Assembly (NCBI GenBank): GCA_021397845.1
Contig: CM038047.1
Coordinates: 39,845,210 to 39,909,209 of the forward strand
DNA: 64,000 nt
Origin: Areca catechu
Lineage: Eukaryota > Streptophyta > Magnoliopsida > Arecales > Arecaceae
Reading direction: 5' to 3'
The notes beneath the pieces are model-generated. The model did no database searches, was not told the DNA's origin, and saw only the letters and a list, made by a program, of their open reading frames with translations. This document shows, one piece after another, positions 33,655 to 44,943 of the stretch (positions are counted from its first letter, which is position 1; the number at the start of each line of letters is the position of its first letter). The position numbers were made by a program, and so were the translations under genes.

Positions 33655-34265
33655 ATCCATGCAACGGAGTTTGCTCCCATGCAACGGAGCACACTCCCTC
33701 ATGCAGCAGGAGCCCCTTCCTCCTCCATGCAACGAGGTCCTCTCCTTCCATGCAACGGAGTTTGCTCCCATGCAACGGAGCATACTCCCTCATGCAGCAG
33801 GGGCCTCTTCCTCCTCCGTGCAACGAGGTCCTCTCCTTCCATGCAACGGAGCATACTCCCTCATGTAGCAGGAGCCCCTTCCTCCTCCATGCAACGAGGT
33901 CCTCTCCTTCCATGCAACGGAGCATACTCCCTCATGCAGCAGGAGCCCCTTCCTCCTCCATGCAACGAGGTCCTCTCCTTCCATGCAACGGAGTTTGCTC
34001 CCATGCAACGGAGCATACTCCCTCATGCAGCAGGAGCCCCTTCCTCCTCCATGCAACGAGGTCCTCTCCTTCCATGCAACGGAGTTTGCTCCCATGCAAC
34101 GGAGCATACTCCCTCACGCAGCAGGAGCCTCTTCCTCCTCCGTGCAACGAGGTCCTCTCCTTCCATGCAACGGAGTTCGCTCCCATGCAACGGAGCATAC
34201 TCCCTCATGCAACGGAGCCTCGTTCTCCCACGCAACGGAGCCTCGTTCTCCCACGCAACGGAAGC
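33655..34265. repeat. Tandem array with 91-bp units built on CATGCAACGGAG
   Basis: TTTGCTCCCATGCAACGGAG occurs at 33670 and 33761 (period 91). Shorter units that lack one submodule are mixed in. Each unit contains the modules CATGCAACGGAG, CATACTCCCTCATGCAGCAG and GAGCCCCTTCCTCCTCC. All six frames stay open over much of it. None is a credible gene: the protein is only the repeat unit in different frames. Confidence 0.92.
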
Positions 34266-35431
34266 TTCTTCCTTCCATGTGGTGGAGTACCGTGCTCCCG
34301 TGCAGCGATCCTCCTCTACCATGCGGCGGAGATCTATTCTCCCGTTCAACGGAGTCTTCCTCTCCCAAATGGAGGTCTGTCCTTCCATGTGGAAGAGTTC
34401 TATTCTTTCTTGAGGTAACTCCTCCCTCCGCTATCTTTGCAGTACAAGAAACTATATTTTAGTTCTGCAGGAAGACCTCCTATGACGTCATCAACGGAGC
34501 CTCAAGCTCCCATACAAAGGAGTACCATGCTCCCATGTAACAAGCTCTCTCACAGAGCCTCGTTCTCCCATGCAACGGAGTTTGCTCCCATGCAACGGAG
34601 CTCACTCCCTCATGCAACGGAGCTTGCTCCCTCATGCAACAAAAGCCTCTTCTTTCCACGCGGTGGAGTTATTTCCTCATGCAACAGGGCTTACTCCCTC
34701 ATGCTACATGAGTCTCATTTTCTCCCACGCATCAGGATCTCATCTTTCCTGAGCAACGAAGCTCCATCTCCTTCATGCAACGGAGCTTCCTCCCGTACAG
34801 TGGAGTCATCCCCCTCATGCAGCAGGGAGTTTCTTTCCCTCCCGTACAACATGCACCAGGAGCCTAATGCTCTCGGGCGACGGAGTCTCTCCCTAAGCCA
34901 CGAAGCCCCCTGTGCAACGGGAGCCTCTCTCCTCCCAAGCAGTGGAGCTTCCTCCCGAACAACAGGGCTCCTATTCCCCATGCAATGGAACCATCTCCCT
35001 CGTGTAGCAGAAACCTCTTTCCTCCCTCACGACGGGGTTCCAACTCTCCCATGCAGCAACGGGAGTCTCATTCCTTCAGTGCTACAGGAATCTCTTTCTC
35101 CCCCATGCAACGGAGTTTCCTCCCATGCAACGGGACTTACACCCATGCAGCGAGACTTGCTCCCATCCAACGGAACTTTTCCCCATCCAACGGAGCCTTG
35201 CTCCCTCGTGCAACCGAGTTGTATTCTTACGAGCAAAGGAGTCTCGCTCTCTCCCAAGAGGGCGGTCGGCGAACCTAATTCCGGCCTGCACAAGGAAGAG
35301 GTATGTCCTTGTTTATTCATATGACCAGAGTTCAACAGTTTTACAGGAGGGGCTCCTGTACCACTATCAAGGGCAAGCACTACGACTCGCCCGAGCCGGT
35401 CATAGTCTGGTGCAAGAATTCTTGATCCAAA
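34266..35431. repeat. Diverged continuation of CATGCAACGGAG repeats
   Basis: The same core word (CATGCAACGGAGC and variants) is scattered at uneven spacing to about 35220, with more substitutions and indels than the array to its left. A short unique stretch follows. No coding domain. Confidence 0.7.
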
Positions 35432-35645
35432 GCCCGGATCCCATGCTCTCCGGCACCAAAGCCCGGATCCCATGCTCTCCGGCACCAAAGCCCGGATCCC
35501 ATGCTCTCCGGCTCCAAAGCCCGGATCCCATGCTCTCCGGCACCAAAGCCCGGATCCCACGCTCTCCGGCATCAAAGCCCGGATCCCACGCTCTCCGGCA
35601 TCAAAGCCCGGATCCCATGCTCCCCGGCACCGAAGACCGGACACC
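35432..35645. repeat. Tandem array, 29-bp units
   Basis: Head-to-tail copies of a 29-bp unit, GCCCGGATCCCATGCTCTCC then GGCACCAAA; starts at 35461 and 35490 show the period. About seven copies with few changes. It is not a CRISPR array because units are contiguous without unique spacers. Confidence 0.93.
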
Positions 35646-36933
35646 CTGGCACTAAAGAGCCGAGTCCCACATCTACCGCATGACTCTCGGTTCAGCTCTT
35701 GCCTTACTCATAGTCCGGAGACATTCGTGGAGACTCCAAGAAGTCCCGCCATCTATCGAGAAAACTGACAGTCTGGCATTTGCTGTGCTCAAAGTTTGGA
35801 GAAATCCATGGGAAGCTCTGGAGCTCCAACCGTCTATGGCTCGCCTCCTAGCATGGCGAACTAGCAGCTCTACCATCCCATAAAGGAGGAGCTCCCCTGT
35901 CGACTCCAAGTCTGACGAAATTAAGAGCTAAAGTTCGGCTCCTCAGTTCAGCCGAGCTAAACTCAAACGATGCTGAGATGAAATGAAGCCAGACTCCTCG
36001 ACGCGGCCGAGCTGAAGTCACGCCCCTTGGTTCAACCGAACTGAGCTCAGATTAAGCTAAGCTGAATTCGTACCCCTTGATCCAGCCAAGCTGAAGCCGG
36101 GCTCTTCATTGAGCCCCGCATTTACAACTTGAATCTTGTCCGGAGATATCCATGGGTCGCTCTGAAGGTCCGACCGTCTGCGGCTCGCCTCCCAGCGCAC
36201 CAAGCGAGTGGCCTTGCCACCTTACGGAGGATGTAAGAATCTCTCCTCAAAAATTGAAGTTCATCTGTGGTGCAACCTTGCCCTTCATCATTACAGGAAC
36301 TCATCTATCCGACCTCGAGTTTGACAAAGGAGGCCCGGATCCCAGTTCCGGCATAACGGAACCCGGTTCCCCCCGGCGTCCCGGACTTCGGGCTGGAAGG
36401 TGGCGCGGAACCCAGTTTCCCTACGACGTCCCTCGATGCCTTGGAACCTGTTTCCGGCGTAAAAGCTCGGACTTCAGTCCACGTGTTCTCCCTTGAGTTC
36501 CTCCACCAGGATAGCTCCCGCGTGATCGAGCGTTGCTCCCTCGAGCTCCTTGGGCTTCCTCACCAGCGATGGCTCCTGTCTTCTGGCAACTTCAATATCT
36601 TCAACAAAGGTTCCGACAGAAATTCTAAGCTCGGCCGCCTGAACCATGTACCCGGCCATACTTGTGTGCACCCAAGTGGCACGCTTCGCCCATTTCTTCC
36701 TTCGCGGCAATGCCTCCTACCCGGCCAAAGAGGAGTCCTACTGAAGTGATAACGCCATCATGATGCAACTAACCTTCAGTCAAGGTACCTATGGGCAAGT
36801 AAGCTTCAAAAACACCGTCTCCTATTCTTCGTTTTGCAGGCATGCTACGGCACGGGGCCAAATGGGTAAAACACTACTCCCTTCATCCAAAACAAGGAGA
36901 AGCAACGCCTTGGACTCAGGGAGTGGGGGCATC
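35646..36933. other. Internal region of LARD-like element, non-coding
   Basis: Moderately GC-rich sequence with loose repeats of AGCCGAGCTGAA-like words (35930-36110) and no retroelement domain. It ends at the purine-rich tract before the 3' LTR. Confidence 0.6.
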
Positions 36934-39147
36934 TGTTACAGTGGTGACTAACCCATTCGGCCCAGACACAATGGTGGGGCCACTTGAAGAGATCAGCCCC
37001 TGTGGCGACCAGGTCGGCACCTTGGCCAGCCCAGTTCGACCGTGCCCGGAGCTCGGCTCGGCCGGGTTGGCACCTCGACCAGGCCGGCGCCTGGCCGGCT
37101 TACTTCGGCCGTGCCTGGGGCCCTGCCAGGCTTACCAGGCAGCCCACTTTGGTCCATGAAGCTCCCCGATTCCGCCCTGTGAGCGCCCGCGTGGCCCCGT
37201 CCACCTTAGCCCGTGCCGCTCCAATTTGGTATATTTGGGAATGGCGTGACTCAGCAACGAGGCTAGGTCCACATGGGATCTAGTTCTGGCACCATAGCCA
37301 AACTTCCCGGTTCGGCACGGCCGCACCACACCCGCGCCTCGGTCCGCGTGTAAGGAAGGCACGCCCCCCGGCGAGCTTGCGACGAACCCGGCTTCCCCCC
37401 GTGCCAAGCTCCAGCATCCGCCAACCTCAGGACCCGCCTCCGTAGCAGTGCCCCCGGCTCGCCCGCAGGAGACCTCCGCCCTCCTGCTCCAGCCCGGCGG
37501 TGGATCCGGCTCGGTCCGAGCGGCACCTCGGCAGCAGCACGCCCAGCTCGGCCTCTCCGGCTCCACGAGGTAGGTCCGGCGCTCGACATGCCCCCGGCGA
37601 GCTTGCGGCGAACCCGGCTTCCCCCGCGCCAGCTCCGGCGTCCGCCGACCTCAGGCTCCACTTCGGCAACGATGCCCGGCTCGCCCGCAGGAGACCTCCG
37701 CCCTCCTGCTCCAGCCCGGCGGCGGATCTGGCTCGGTCTGAGCGGCACCTCGGTAATAGCGCGTCCAGCTTGGCCCCTCCGGCTCCACGGGGTCCGGTCC
37801 GGCGCCCGCGGCACGCCCACAGTGGCCGCAGCTCCCTCCTTGCTGGCTCCGCGCATCCGTGGCACGCACGTTTGGCAAGGCTGCGGCTCGGTCGACCTCG
37901 GCATGCCGGCTCCTGGCTCAGCATGCCCGTGGTGTGCCTGGCAGGATGCCACCTCCACGAGCCCGGCTCCGACCGGCCCCGCCTCAGTCCAGCTCAGCCC
38001 GGCTCTGCCCGGTCCGACCCTTCCGTCCGTGGCGGCTCCGGCGCTCATGGGCTCGCGTGACGCGAGGTTCGGCATGCCCACGTGCTCATGTGCCCAGTTC
38101 GGCATGCCCACGTGGCCCCGTCTGGAATTCCCGTGTGGCCACATCCGTCCGCACCTGCTCCGTGCCCAAGCACGCCCGCGGTCCAGCTCCGCTCTCCCGC
38201 GGCCCAGCAGCGCTCGTGTTCGCAACGCATGGGTTCTCGCCCACGTGCATGGGCCTCGCACATCGCCTTGATCAGCGTGCATGAAGGCCCCCGCGGGCCT
38301 TCTCTTGGTCCGCATGCCCGCGTGGCAACTTGAAGCGGTGCCCCGGCTAGCCCGGTACTTTGGCGACACAGCCCAGCTCGATCGCTGGGAGCACCATGCA
38401 GTTCGGTCTCTCGTGGGCCCCGCACGTTTTCCAAGGGGCCCACCCATATGGGCCCGGCGCTCTTTTCATGGATCCCCCTCCATGTGGGTCCTGGATGCGC
38501 CGCCTGACACGCCGCCTGCAAAGAAAGGTACGCGCTTAAGTTCCCTGAGCTACTGTTTGCACTAACTAGTGAATAGCGCCACATTCGAGGCGCTGGGCTT
38601 CTCTGCCAAATCTTCTGAGCCATCAAGAAAGGGGAAGCTGACCAAGCCTACCTAAGCCTCCTAGGCCTGCGGAGGCTTCACAGGCCTACGCCAAGAAGAA
38701 CGTGCCCCTCTGAACACCAAGAGCGCTCGTCTATATGAGAGCAGCGGGAGGAGGTAAGAGGGAGGTAAGAGATAACACACTCTCTTCATTCTAGCGTGAT
38801 CCATCACCTTCTGGCAGTAGAGAGTCCCCCCAAGCTCTCTGTCTTAGAGGTCCCTTATCTCCTTCGATCGTCCCACTGACTTGATCGTCGGAGCGCCTTT
38901 GCCGGAATCCCCGACGCAGGTCTCCCCTGTTTTGCAGGTATCGCTCAGCGGAGGGATGATAAGTAGGAAGATTACTCCTCACCGAAGAGGTCCACAGGAG
39001 GGCCTCGACAGTACCAAGCCCCTCTCATCCCAACTACGACTATGTTCCCCTTGATCGTCTCCGACCAACGAGCCCGGTGACGCTGCACGGAGTTCACGCA
39101 CCCAGGCCACACAAGAGCTACCGGCCACGGTGATCCAGGCAGCAACA
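36934..39147 (+). repeat. 3' LTR of LARD-like element
   Basis: 2214 bp, aligns end to end with 31110-33328. The 394-aa minus-strand frame (37263-38447) and the 227-aa plus frame overlap in the same GC-rich block and lack any domain. Confidence 0.9.
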
Positions 39148-39410
39148 GTAACTACGTTGTTGCATGGGAAAGAGACCTTGTTCTATAAAGACATTATCTC
39201 GGTACTCAGATCTAATGAACAACAAAAAAAGTTGACCAAAAAAAGAGTTTTCCATGAGGGCTTGGTCATGGGGGAGAGATTTAAAAGAGGCAAGGATACG
39301 AGCAAGTCTAGGGGATGTTTTTTTCCTGAAAAGGTAAGAAGGAAGCCAAATGCTACAAGTGCAAGGAGTTAGGGCACTTTAAGCAAGACTACCCTCTTTG
39401 AAAGAAGAAG

Positions 39411-42400
39411 CAAGGAAAGAAGAGTGGATTTGATTCGCTAAGTGTGGTGGCTGATAGTGAGGTGGAGGATGACCTCTTGGTTATCTTAGATAGTCACGGG
39501 AGTAGCATAGAGATTTGGATCATGGATTTAACCTGTCCTTACCACCACACCCCGAATTGTCTTGGTCTGCTACATATATCAAAACTGATGAAGGAGGTGT
39601 GATACTTGGAGATGATTATCTTTGCAAGGTGGGCTGGCATTAGAACCATCAGAGTGAATATGCTCGATGGGATGGTGCGGACCCTCACCAATATAAAGCT
39701 TGTCTCGGAGTTGAAGAAGAATTTGGTGTCATTGGATTATCTAGAGGGGAATAGTTACAACTCAGTAGTCATTTTGGGAGTGGTGTTTTGAACATTACCA
39801 AAGGAGCCATGGTGGTGATGAGAGGGAGGTTGGAGAATAACCTGTATAGAATGGATGGGTTTGTTATGACTGGAAGATCTAATACAATAGCAGTAACATA
39901 GGAGCAACAAAATGTATACCGTTTATGGCACTATCACTTGGACCACATGAAAGATCGTGGTATGAGAGAGCTAAGCAAAAATGGAATGACTCCTGATCTA
40001 GATGGTGGTTTTCTAGAGATAAGTGAGCTATACCAGATGGGCAAATAGCACATAGTCAAGTTTGCCACTAGTTTAGCTCGCAGTATAAGACCATTGGAGC
40101 TAGTATATATAGATCTATGGGGACCGACCCCAATTTTAGCTAGAAATGGAGCCAGATATTTTATGACCCTGATAAGTGATTTCTCAAAGAAGGTGTGCAT
40201 ATATTTCTTGAGAGAGAAATTAGAAGCCTTCTTGAAGTTCAAAGTTTGTAAAGCAGAGGTTGAAAAGGAACATGGTTGCAATGTGAAGTGCCTGCGGTCA
40301 GATAATAATGGGGAGTTCACCAACAAGGAGTTTCCAAGTTTTTTGTGAGGAATGCAAAATCAACAGGTATTTCTTAGTTAGGAAAATGCTTCAGCAAAAT
40401 AGTGTGGCCAAGAAGATAAATCAAACTCTCATGGAGAAGACAAGGTACATGAGGCTGCAAGCAAGGCTTCCAAGAAGTCTAGGTGGATGTAGTTGATGCA
40501 ACCTGTTATTTGATGAATCGATCACCATACACCAAGCTAGATGGGAGGATTTCAAAGGAGTTATGGTCCGGAAATAAGGTAGAGCTTGGTCATCTCAAGG
40601 TGTTTGGGTGCATAGCTTATACGCATATAGATGTTGGCGAGCGAAGCAAGTTGGATGCCAAGTCAAAGAAGATGATAATTTATGGCTATTCATGTGGAGT
40701 CAAAGGGTACCAGCTATGAGACCCTTTATAGAAGAAGGCCACCATCAGTTGGGATGTGGTCTTTGAGAAATTATTAGTCCTAAGGAGGCAAGGGGGCATG
40801 GAGGAACATGTAGAGCACCAGGAGATCTAACAGGGCAAAGCTTTGTATTTTGTTTTGCCTTTTGTAGGAACACCTGAAGGACATGATATTTAGATGGAGA
40901 ACCCTCCTAGGGTGCCTCCACATGTGGAGGGAGCTGAGACATGTGATAGTGTCCATGGGGTTCAATGCAAGGAGAATGAACCTAGCACTAGCATCGGGTT
41001 GCATTGCATAAACCCAAGCAAAATATGAGACCACCGAAGAGATATGGATTTGGCAAATCGGTGTCCTATGCTCTGATGATAGTGAATGGAGACTCTCACA
41101 TATATGAGGAGGCAATGGAAAGCCTAGATAGAGATAGGTGGCTCCAAGTAATAACTGAAGATATAGTCCCTCCAGAAAAATTAGACTTGGTGGTTGGTGC
41201 AACTATCGAGTGGGAAGAAATCTATTGAATTCAAATGGGTTTACCAATGCAAGGAACAGCATTCAGAGTAGAGGTATTAGATTCAAGGTGAGATTAGTAA
41301 CCAAGGGATTCTCCCAAAAAGAGGGCATAGACTACGGCGAGGTATTCTTCCCGATCATCAGGCATACATCCATCAAGGTACTAATGAGCATTATAATAGT
41401 CCAAAACTTGGAATTGGAGTAGATGGATGTCAAGATGGCCTTCCTTCATAGGAATCTGGAGGAGAAGATTTTCATGGAGCAGCCAAAGGGGTTTGAGAAA
41501 CCAGGATTAGAAGGGAAGGGCTACCTACTGTAGCATTCACTGTATGGATTGAAGTAGTCACCAAGATAGTGGTACAAATGCTTTGAAACATATGTGAGGA
41601 GTATCGGCCTTTCAAAGTGTGATTTTGATACTTGTGTGTATGTCAAAACTTTTAAGGATGAGTCTAGATTGCATCTACTTTTGTATATGGACGACATGTT
41701 GATAACATGCAAAAGTAGAAGTATAGTGCAATATTTGAAGGTAGCCTTGTTTCGAGAATTCAAGATGAAGGATTTGGATCCCGCTACGAAGATCTTAGGC
41801 ATGGAGATCTTAAGGGATAGAACTAAGAGGGTGTTGCATTTGTCTTAGGATGGTTACATTCGAAAGGTTTTGGAGAGATTCATCATGCATGATGCAAAAT
41901 CAGCAGCACTGTCGTTAGCTGGTCATATTAAACTTTTGAAGTCAATATCATCCCAGACTGAGGTGGAAACTGAGATGAAGAGGATATCATATGCCTCCGG
42001 AGTTGGAAGCCTCATGTATGCGATGATGCATTGTAGGCCGGATCTTGCCAATGCAGTTAGCCGGGTCAGTAGATTCATGATGCACCATGGAAAGGAGCAC
42101 TAGCAAGCTCTGAAGGGCATCTTCATGTACTTAGTGAGCATAATTGGAGTTGGCATCTGCTATGAGCAACAAGTTGGTGTTGAGGGAAGTTCTAACATAT
42201 CCAAAGAGGCTCAGGATCATATAGTTGGGTTTGTGGATGTAGATTTTGGAGGAGATATGGATACCAGACGGTCTACTATAGGTTTTGTATTTAGCTTAAA
42301 TGAAGTTCCAGTTTCCTGGAGATCTTGCTTGCAACCCATAACGGTCTTATCCATCATTGAAGTGGAGTATATTGGCATTACATAGATAGCAAAGGAGGCA

Positions 42401-42655
42401 TTGTGGCTAAAGGATTTGGTGTTGGAGATGGGACTTGCATAGCATGCTATCAAGGTGCACGGCGATATCCAGAGTGCACTGTTCTTGGTACAAAATGCTG
42501 TATATCATGCATGGATCAAGCATATCGACATCAGATATCACCGGATCAGAGAGCTTATGGAAGAAGGCAAGGTGGAGATGGTCAAAGTTCACACAAAAGA
42601 GATCCAAGCAAATGCATTGATGAATACTCTTTCTCGGAACAATTTTCATAGATGT
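39411..42655 (+). pseudogene. Copia pol of element A, heavily decayed
   Basis: In order: protease remnant near 39520 (WIMDLTCPYHHTPN where the active-site DSG is lost), pre-integrase and zinc region near 39900-40060, integrase core (ELVYIDLWGPTPILA; later KCLRSDNNGEFTNKEF), reverse transcriptase (LLLYMDDMLITCKS near 41690, then FKMKDLDPATKILGMEI) and RNase H (GFVDVDFGGDMDTRRSTIGF; HIDIRYHRIRELM) to about 42655. At least a dozen stops and shifts interrupt it, including in the protease active site, so no Pol protein can be made. Confidence 0.85.
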
Positions 42656-42713
42656 GTGGTACTGATAGGTCTGATGGACAGATCATAAGGCTATGGGTCA
42701 CTAAGGTGGAGAT

Positions 42714-43493
42714 TGCAATCTTAGATGTGGTTCTCCCAAGCCTCTAGTAGCTACACGAAGGGCCAAGGTTTAGACTCCATAGAGTTATCATGGAGGTTCT
42801 AGGACTGGTTTAGGCTCTAGGGTGAAGGTATGCAGCCTTCATGCATCGAAGCCCTGGATTCAGTGATTTTGATCGGCTATCTCATATCTGGACTAGGTTT
42901 GAGTCAAGGGGATGAGAACACATAAGATCATGGATATACATGGAACTTGGATGAGTGTTTTCATGTATTGAGTTAGCATAGGAGTTGTTTGGATTTGGCT
43001 TGGCATCATGTGTCTAGACTAGACCATGAAAGCCTTTATATTTATTTTGATTTTTTGTGTTCAATGGATGAGATTGAATCATTTTCTTCCAAACCCTAAT
43101 CTCTCTACCTCTCCTCTCTCTTCCTTTCTTGCAGCCACCTCAAGCACTAGGAACCACGTCCTCGATCGGTTCCCTTGGAAAAACCCTAGGCTCTAGGGTA
43201 TTGCAGCCCCCTCCAAGTCCTATTCCAACTAAGACTTGGAGGCCACCTAAGGAGTTGCCGTCTAGGTTCTTTTGGGACTTGATTTTGCTGTCAAAGAAAA
43301 GTTCTCCAATCAAAGAATAATTTTCATTACAGGTCCTAAAATTTTCAAATCACAAGAAAGAAGATTGTAAGTCAAATATGTAGTTTTAGATAGGTTAGGG
43401 ATAGTTTGCAATCTAAATTGCTATTCAACCATTTTTTGAAATATTTTTTTTATTGATTTTAGAGGTTCCATGCCCAGTTTAGAGGTTTTTTCG
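42714..43493 (+). repeat. 3' LTR of copia element A
   Basis: Starts TGCAATCTTAGATGTGG after the purine tract and ends ...TTTTTTCG where the left LTR has TTTTCA, a change of the terminal A to G. 780 bp, clearly more diverged from its partner than the LTRs of the nested element are from each other. Confidence 0.85.
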
Positions 43494-43765
43494 ATAATTT
43501 AATCATAAAATATCATAAATTTTGATATTTTTTTCTTCAGTGAAGATGATGCACCGAGAATTTCTCTCCAACGACATGGAACATGACGGCTTATAAGACA
43601 TGGGTTGGCCCACTACTCGAAGAGAGTCCAAACACGTGCTGGTTGGAAGTCTCATCTATCTCTCTCTACCCTTTTTAATGTCTCCACGTGCTTAGAAGAC
43701 ATTTCTAAGATGGCACACACCGACTAAAACACCGACAATAATCTTTTCAAAACCTAACTAGACTG

Positions 43766-44117
43766 ACCGCTAAAGCGATAGAGATCTTGTTTTACTATCA
43801 ACAGGTCGATGGTTCGAGGTATGATCCCGTGGATGACTCGATTAAATCTAGAATTTTTCTGGAGCTCTCGATAGTTGGCGTGAGTTCTCGATAGTTGGCG
43901 TGAGTGAGAGGTCAAGGTCTTCCCCTTTGTCCCCGATCTACTAGCCGGCGTCTTAGTAGTGTCAGATTGATGTACTCACCATTAGGTGGGGAGAGGCTGT
44001 ACGAATCTGAGCTCCTCGTATCGAACATTACCTGGCGGGATGGGGTTTGCAGGGATAGCTACACCAGGATTTATCCCTCCTATCTCTTTCTTTTATCAAA
44101 AAAAAAAAAAAAAAAAC
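43766..44117 (+). mobile_element. SINE with A tail and 13-bp TSD
   Basis: It begins GACCGCTAAAGCGATAGAG (box-A-like), has box-B-like GATGGTTCGAGGTATGATC, then GATGACTCGATTAAATC, which is shared with the SINE at 48896. A 20-bp tandem duplication (TTCTCGATAGTTGGCGTGAG) lies at about 43868-43908. It ends in an A run to 44117. Flanks CCTAACTAGACTG (43753-43765) and CTTAACTGGACTG (44118-44130) form a TSD with two differences. Confidence 0.8.
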
Positions 44118-44284
44118 TTAACTGGACTGCTCTTTATATCCATCAATGGCAGCTTGGACTTGATTTCTTGACCCATGGTCTAGACAGGCGGATTACTTGT
44201 CTTTGGCTGGCCTTAGATGAGACGTGTACAATAATTGGGCTGGTTTGGACTTGACTCACTAAGCCTAATAAAGTTTATTTTTTT

Positions 44285-44766
44285 TATAAGGATGGGAAAA
44301 TATGATTCGATCCATTTGATTCATATTCGGTCTGCTATTAATAAGTTTGAATTTGGATTAAATAGATTTAGATTATAAATAAATCAACTTATTTAATCTG
44401 TTTAACATTTAGATCATATTTGGATTTCAAATATTTGACATGTTTAGCTTATTTAATATTTAAATAAAGCTTAATCAAGTAACTAATTTAATCCTTTTTA
44501 GATCTATTTAATTTATTTAAAGCCAGTTTAACTTGTTTCTCTTCTATTTAATTTAACCTACTTAATCCATTTAACCTATTTAAAACTTGCCTAACCTGTC
44601 TCACCTATTTAACCTGACTTAACTTATTTAATAAATGTATTACGTGGATTGGATAGAGTTATATGATTAGCAAACATGTTAGATTTAAATATAAATTCTT
44701 GATATGTTTAATAAAGAGGTCATGTTTGAATTGATGAATTTTTATCTCGATCCATACCACCCCTAA
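44285..44766. mobile_element. Probable MITE, hAT-like
   Basis: About 480 bp, AT-rich, with short imperfect inverted ends (TAAGGATGGG left; TTAGGGGTGG as the reverse complement of the right end). ATTTTTTT lies on both sides (44277-44284 and 44766-44773), which could be an 8-bp TSD but is low complexity. Interior has many ATTTAA-CCT words. No transposase. Confidence 0.5.
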
Positions 44767-44943
44767 TTTTTTTTGCACCAACTTTTTGTAGATCAATAGA
44801 AGGTAAAATTCACCTACGCTGCATATGATTTATTCAATAGAAGACAATAGACTTCTGTCCTTTCACCGCTCATAATATTTTCTACTCCTGGTACTGGTTA
44901 TATATGCTATTTAAAAATTGATTTTCTTTTTCTATGATATATT

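Larger units (their letters stand above)
31110..39147 (+). mobile_element. Non-autonomous large LTR retrotransposon (LARD-like), TSD GTAAC
   Basis: Two LTRs of 2.2 kb (31110-33328 and 36934-39147) begin TGTTACAGTGGTG and end GCAACA. Perfect 5-bp copies GTAAC lie at 31105-31109 and 39148-39152. A PBS follows the left LTR and a purine-rich GGGAGTGGGGGCATC precedes the right one. The 3.6-kb interior has no gag, protease, RT or integrase motif and is largely tandem repeats, so the element must have moved with proteins from another element, probably a Tat-type gypsy. The LTRs differ at only a few positions per hundred bases by eye, so insertion is recent relative to its host copia. Confidence 0.9.
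29959..39410 (+). pseudogene. Copia gag of element A, split by two insertions
   Basis: Three parts of one gag. The start is at 29959 (SSVKVYFKKFDGKE, then MWK). The middle is 30707-31109 (VEDLLVQHE, KRAYAAIRGCL, LWSKLYTMYIEKNMYNQLIL). The end is 39153-39410 (LLHGKETLFYKD and a zinc knuckle CYKCKELGHFKQDY whose last cysteine is tyrosine). The reading frame rejoins exactly when the 675-bp insert plus one AAGGT copy, and the 8-kb element plus one GTAAC copy, are left out. Gag forms the virus-like particle. Further stops and a frameshift before the knuckle make it non-functional. Confidence 0.85.
29019..43493 (+). mobile_element. Ty1/copia element A with nested insertions (TSD ATAAT)
   Basis: LTRs lie at 29019-29811 and 42714-43493, with ATAAT at 29014-29018 and 43494-43498. 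After removing the 8-kb nested element (31110-39147) and the 675-bp insert (30027-30701) about 5.8 kb remain, normal for copia. The order gag, protease, integrase, reverse transcriptase, RNase H is copia-type. A purine-rich AAGGTGGAGAT precedes the 3' LTR. Many stops and shifts in pol show an old, dead copy. Confidence 0.9.

Noticed and set aside
33544..35324. Frames of 159-295 aa with CNGAYSLMQQ-like repeats
   Set aside because: The protein repeat is only the 91-bp DNA array read in shifting frames; equal frames exist on the opposite strand.
35432..35645. Possible CRISPR-like array of 29-bp repeats
   Set aside because: Units are contiguous with no unique spacers, and the DNA is plant nuclear.
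37263..38447. 394-aa minus-strand frame
   Set aside because: Lies wholly inside the 3' LTR of the non-autonomous element; arginine/alanine/glycine-rich low-complexity translation without motifs.
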